Shown here: positions 57,240-64,000 of the stretch, piece by piece
Layout: each line of letters opens with the position of its first letter
Position numbering within the stretch: position 1 is the stretch's first letter
Assembly (NCBI GenBank): GCA_905215525.1
Contig: CAJMQJ010000007.1
Location: 1 to 64,000 of the forward strand
Source: an uncultured bacterium
Lineage (GTDB): Bacteria > Actinomycetota > Coriobacteriia > Coriobacteriales > Coriobacteriaceae
Length of the DNA: 64,000 nt
Direction: 5' to 3'
Program-made: the position numbers and the translations under genes
Notes under the pieces: generated by a model
What the model was told of the DNA's origin: nothing
What the model saw: only the letters and a program-made list of their open reading frames with translations
The model's database searches: none

Positions 57240-57263
57240 AAAAAGGGACAGGTTTATTTTGGT
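57240..57263. repeat. Left copy of 24-bp inverted element flanking the sigma cassette
   Basis: AAAAAGGGACAGGTTTATTT followed by TGGT matches, with one mismatch, the reverse complement of 59189-59212. The two copies face each other across the sigma/anti-sigma pair. Confidence 0.85.
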
Positions 57264-57335
57264 CGGTTTTATCTGGGGAAACGTCACGCTCCAGCGGTGA
57301 TCTGTTCTCACCTGTCTCATGGAAATCGGCGGCGC

Positions 57336-57466
57336 TTTCGGAAGTATGCGGCAAATTCTGGACCTGCCGAGCACACCGGGGTTTTGCTATAACAAACCCG
57401 CAGGTAGAGCGCTTGATCATATGCGGTGTGGTCGACCCATCAAGATTTTGCCGCATACTTCCGAAA
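57336..57466. mobile_element. 131-bp MITE-like element with 20-bp terminal inverted repeats
   Basis: TTTCGGAAGTATGCGGCAAA at 57336-57355 and its exact complement at 57447-57466 bound 91 internal bases with no reading frame. A non-coding unit of this size with perfect ends is typical of a small non-autonomous transposable element. No flanking target duplication is obvious. Confidence 0.6.
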
Positions 57467-57510
57467 TTCAGACGAATATCACTCGTAATAACCGCCTATT
57501 TAACGCAAAA

Positions 57511-57541
57511 TGGGCCGTTTCCCCTAGTAGGAAGCGGCCCC
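57511..57541 (-). terminator. Terminator after the anti-sigma-like gene
   Basis: On the minus strand GGGCCGCTTCC...GGAAACGGCCC is followed by ATTTTG, just after the stop of the anti-sigma-like gene at 57547. Confidence 0.8.
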
Positions 57542-57546
57542 AAATC

Positions 57547-58623
57547 TTACGAATAGACGATGGTAAAGGGTTCCGACGTTTCGGCGCCCCCTGTTGAAGT
57601 GCAGCGTGTACCTTCGAGCGTTACTGAAACCACTTGGTCGACATCAATCAACTTCGTTGGCACCCAAATGTTCTCTCCGCTATTGCGTCCCATCGAAACA
57701 TAGAAATTGTACGCCCCTGCGTCGTCATCTTCGATAATCTGCTCCGATCCATCCTTGTAGCTGACGGTCAGTTTATGATCAACTGCTTCATAGCCCAGAT
57801 CATCGATGTGCGTCTGGATGGAAAACGGGCTGATCTCGAGAGGCGAGTCGTCGGAGCGGAGCTCCTTTGTATCGACGTGCGCTCCGACGTTAAACTCTGG
57901 CGTCGATACCTCGATCACCTTCGCATCCTCACCTTTGCCCTCCGTCCAACTGATATTCCAGGTGACCGCATGTCGTAAATCTCGATCGCGATTCCAAGAT
58001 GCAAAGTACATCGTGCCGCTAATGACCGTGTCGCTTGATGTGTCTTTATCAATGGTGCAGCGTGTATCAGCCCATTCCTCGCCGAAGTTCATGCTGGGTG
58101 TACTGACGCCCCCTTCTTCTTCACCATAGAGAACAAGTTCGCCAAGCTCTGCCGCCGGCTTGTAGTAGTTAACGCCATTCGGATTGGACAATGTAAACGT
58201 CACAGCACCGCAACCGTTCTCGTCGATTGCCATCTCATGAATGTCGAGCGTATAGCCGTTGCCCTCGACGGACAGATTGACCTTCTGGACTGCACCCTCC
58301 AGGCTTTGGGGCGCGATACCATCACCAAACTCTCTGGTGTAGGTATATTTCGTCCCCGACGAGCCGCCATTTGTCCAGGTAACGGACTCTCCGTTGCCAT
58401 GGTTTCCCCAGGCAGAGGCAAAATAACTGGAATTGACAACAGCGTAGGCGACCCCTCCGGTCGCCAGCACTCCGGCAAGACATCCGATTACGGCAACATA
58501 CAGAGGCTTCGCGTGACCCTTTCGGCGAAGCGGCTCGCCAGCAGCGGCATAAAGAACACGGTCAGCAAGATCGCTATCGGCTTGGACGGACTCGAAGGCC
58601 TGCTTGATCTGGTTGGATTTCAC
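57547..58623 (-). CDS. Membrane-anchored anti-sigma-like protein
   Basis: A 358-residue protein with a 40-residue cytoplasmic start (SNQIKQAFESVQADSDLADRV), one membrane helix at about 42-62 (LYVAVIGCLAGVLATGGVAY) and an extracellular domain of about 295 residues rich in beta-type sequence, resembling DUF4179-like outer domains. It starts with GTG 50 bases before the end of the sigma gene, after GAGGAGGG, so the two are coupled. It likely binds the ECF sigma factor until an outside signal arrives. The signal is unknown. Confidence 0.75.
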   Translation of the reverse strand: MKSNQIKQAFESVQADSDLADRVLYAAAGEPLRRKGHAKPLYVAVIGCLAGVLATGGVAYAVVNSSYFASAWGNHGNGESVTWTNGGSSGTKYTYTREFGDGIAPQSLEGAVQKVNLSVEGNGYTLDIHEMAIDENGCGAVTFTLSNPNGVNYYKPAAELGELVLYGEEEGGVSTPSMNFGEEWADTRCTIDKDTSSDTVISGTMYFASWNRDRDLRHAVTWNISWTEGKGEDAKVIEVSTPEFNVGAHVDTKELRSDDSPLEISPFSIQTHIDDLGYEAVDHKLTVSYKDGSEQIIEDDDAGAYNFYVSMGRNSGENIWVPTKLIDVDQVVSVTLEGTRCTSTGGAETSEPFTIVYS

Positions 58624-59092
58624 GGTCGCCCTCCTCTAGGATGAACTTGAGCTTCGATCTGCCGCGAGCTAAACGCGTTCGAACGGTCGCGGCTGGCACA
58701 TGCAGTAACTCGGCAATTTCTGAAGTCGAGAAGCCCAGATAGTAATAGAGCACGATAGGAATACGGAATCGCTCCGGAAGTCGCATAACGTCTGACAGGA
58801 CCGCCTTGGTCTCCTCCTGCGCCGTCGAAAGCGAATCGGCCAGATTCTCAATATCCTCCACGCGCCTCCACGGCTTTCGAAAGAGAGATTTACATTCATT
58901 GATCGTGACCCGGATAAGCCATCGACGAAGATGCTCCCAGTTTTCAAATTGCGCGTCTCTTTTGAGCAACTTAAGAAAGACGTCTTGAGCGACATCGTCG
59001 GCGTCAGCGCGATCACGCAGATACGTCAAGGCGATTCGGAACACGACATCTCGGTGATCCTCGACCGCCTGTCTAAAAGCTTGTTCTTCCAT
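58574..59092 (-). CDS. ECF-type RNA polymerase sigma-70 factor
   Basis: A 172-residue ECF sigma factor. Region 2 lies near residues 10-75 (VVFRIALTYLRDRADADDVAQDVFL, given in part) and region 4 near 110-160 (LPERFRIPIVLYYYLGFSTS, then VPAATVRTRLARGRSKLK). There is no sigma-1 or region 3. The ATG at 59092 follows GGGAGGTG; a frame extending to 59284 is not family-like. It is co-transcribed with the overlapping anti-sigma-like gene, and both sit between rpoC and rpsL. Confidence 0.9.
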   Translation of the reverse strand: MEEQAFRQAVEDHRDVVFRIALTYLRDRADADDVAQDVFLKLLKRDAQFENWEHLRRWLIRVTINECKSLFRKPWRRVEDIENLADSLSTAQEETKAVLSDVMRLPERFRIPIVLYYYLGFSTSEIAELLHVPAATVRTRLARGRSKLKFILEEGDREIQPDQAGLRVRPSR

Positions 59093-59188
59093 AATCACCT
59101 CCCGGTGACACTGATGGTTCTTGATGGGGCCCTCACCATAGATACGCTTTGACCAAACGGAATGTTTCAAATTCAAGCAGGAAAAACT

Positions 59189-59212
59189 ACCAAAATAAAC
59201 CTGTCCTTTTTT
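59189..59212. repeat. Right copy of 24-bp inverted element flanking the sigma cassette
   Basis: ACCAAAATAAACCTGTCC followed by TTTTTT is the inverted partner of 57240-57263 with one mismatch. It lies about 97 bases upstream of the sigma start. Confidence 0.85.
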
Positions 59213-59285
59213 GCAAGTGATCAACGGAACGAAACAAGTTGAGCATACGCAAGCGAGCGGCCCCCAGAGCGTACAAGGTGGCATG

Positions 59286-59327
59286 AAAAAGGCAGGGCAT
59301 TGACCTTTTGGTCATGCCCTGCCTTTT
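59286..59327. terminator. Terminator of the rpoBC operon
   Basis: AAAAGGCAGGGCA...TGCCCTGCCTTTT with a single bulged T forms a strong stem with A and T runs on the two sides, 74 bases after the rpoC stop. It is nested inside a second 14-bp inverted repeat. Confidence 0.9.
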
Positions 59328-59400
59328 GAATGACAGATTGTAGCTCTGGGGGCCGCGCAGCGACGGAGGTCGCCGCCGTTCGTTAGAACGGCGGAACTAA

Positions 59401-63879
<4,479 letters not shown>

Positions 63880-63885
63880 AGTCAA

Positions 63886-64000
63886 CTACTCCTTATCAGT
63901 GGTCGTGGCGGCGACAGCCTCGGGTGCCTCGGCGGTCTCGGCATCCTCGGCCTCGACGTCGGTGTCAACGCCGGCGAGCGCAGCCAGGTCGTCGAGAGCA
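63886..64000 (-). CDS. rpoB: C-terminal end of RNA polymerase beta subunit (partial)
   Basis: The minus-strand frame that enters at the right edge ends in TAG at 63886-63888 and reads ALDDLAALAGVDTDVEAED, then an acidic, Ala-rich tail ending ATTDKE. Its place directly before rpoC, with rpoC's ribosome site overlapping its stop, makes rpoB the only sensible call. The acidic tail is longer than in E. coli. Confidence 0.85.
   Translation of the reverse strand, partial: ALDDLAALAGVDTDVEAEDAETAEAPEAVAATTTDKE

Larger units (their letters stand above)
57012..57546. other. Repeat-rich spacer between anti-sigma gene and str promoter
   Basis: No gene. It contains a 139-bp nested inverted repeat (57071-57209), a copy of a GGGACAGGTTTATTTTGGT element (57240-57263), a 131-bp element with 20-bp ends (57336-57466) and a terminator (57511-57541). 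Confidence 0.85.
59093..59400. other. Sigma gene leader and rpoC 3' region
   Basis: It contains the right copy of the 24-bp element (59189-59212) and the rpoC terminator (59286-59327) framed by an outer 14-bp inverted repeat (GCGGCCCCCAGAGC 59257-59270 / GCTCTGGGGGCCGC 59343-59356). No gene. Confidence 0.8.

Overview
This is a high-GC bacterial chromosome window. RpoC, the r-proteins, the FabK-based fatty-acid operon, the fused AccDA, the mannose-family PTS and the anaerobic sulfatase maturase together suggest an anaerobic gut actinobacterium of the class Coriobacteriia, most like Collinsella. That placement is inferred from gene content and protein style; no database search was run.

Layout. 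(1) 1-6664 is a defence-like flank. It holds the tail of a probable HsdS, a complete HsdR, a DEDDh exonuclease, and an AbiEi/DUF559-like gene broken by one in-frame TGA. Two arrays of a 62-bp palindromic tandem repeat flank the broken gene. (2) 6665-17539 is a purine/uric-acid type cluster: a fused 2Fe-2S/molybdopterin hydroxylase, a ferredoxin with four 4Fe-4S motifs, YgfK, SsnA and an NCS2 nucleobase permease. A YheO/DauR-like regulator is divergent from it, and a RidA gene converges on that regulator. (3) 17838-23236 holds a U32 peptidase-family protein, an RluA-type pseudouridine synthase, a DeoR regulator and a Gfo/Idh/MocA oxidoreductase, with repeat-rich spacers. (4) 23571-29359 (minus) is an r-protein block, rplC-rplD-rplW-rplB-rpsS-rplV-rpsC-rplP-rpmC-rpsQ-rplN-rplX, ending in a strong terminator.

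(5) 29678-41495 is an accessory island bounded by two copies of the 3' end of a histidine-phosphatase gene. It encodes all four parts of a mannose-family PTS (EIIA, B, C, D), two CxPxR sulfatases without signal peptides, their radical-SAM maturase, a membrane-anchored helical protein and a TSUP (TauE/SafE) exporter. Two DeoR regulators are divergent from it. Read together, this looks like PTS import of a sulfated amino sugar, desulfation in the cytoplasm, and sulfur-oxyanion export. Scars remain: a 75-residue AgaS/NagA chimera and a frameshifted second TSUP gene.

(6) 41927-53334 holds a CDF metal transporter, a compact type II fatty-acid operon (fabH-acpP-fabK-fabD-fabG-fabF-accB-fabZ-accC-accDA) and a divergent birA. 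A near-perfect palindrome occurs twice between fabH and birA. (7) 53451-64000 (minus) holds rpoB(partial)-rpoC, then an ECF sigma/anti-sigma-like pair framed by 24-bp inverted repeats, then rpsL-rpsG-fusA-rpsJ.

The classical order rpsL-rpsG-fusA-tuf-rpsJ-rplC... is broken here. There is no tuf between fusA and rpsJ, rpsJ and rplC are 24 kb apart, and the spc operon stops after rplX. Most intergenic spacers carry hairpins or repeat relics. No tRNA, rRNA, CRISPR array or intact transposase gene was seen.
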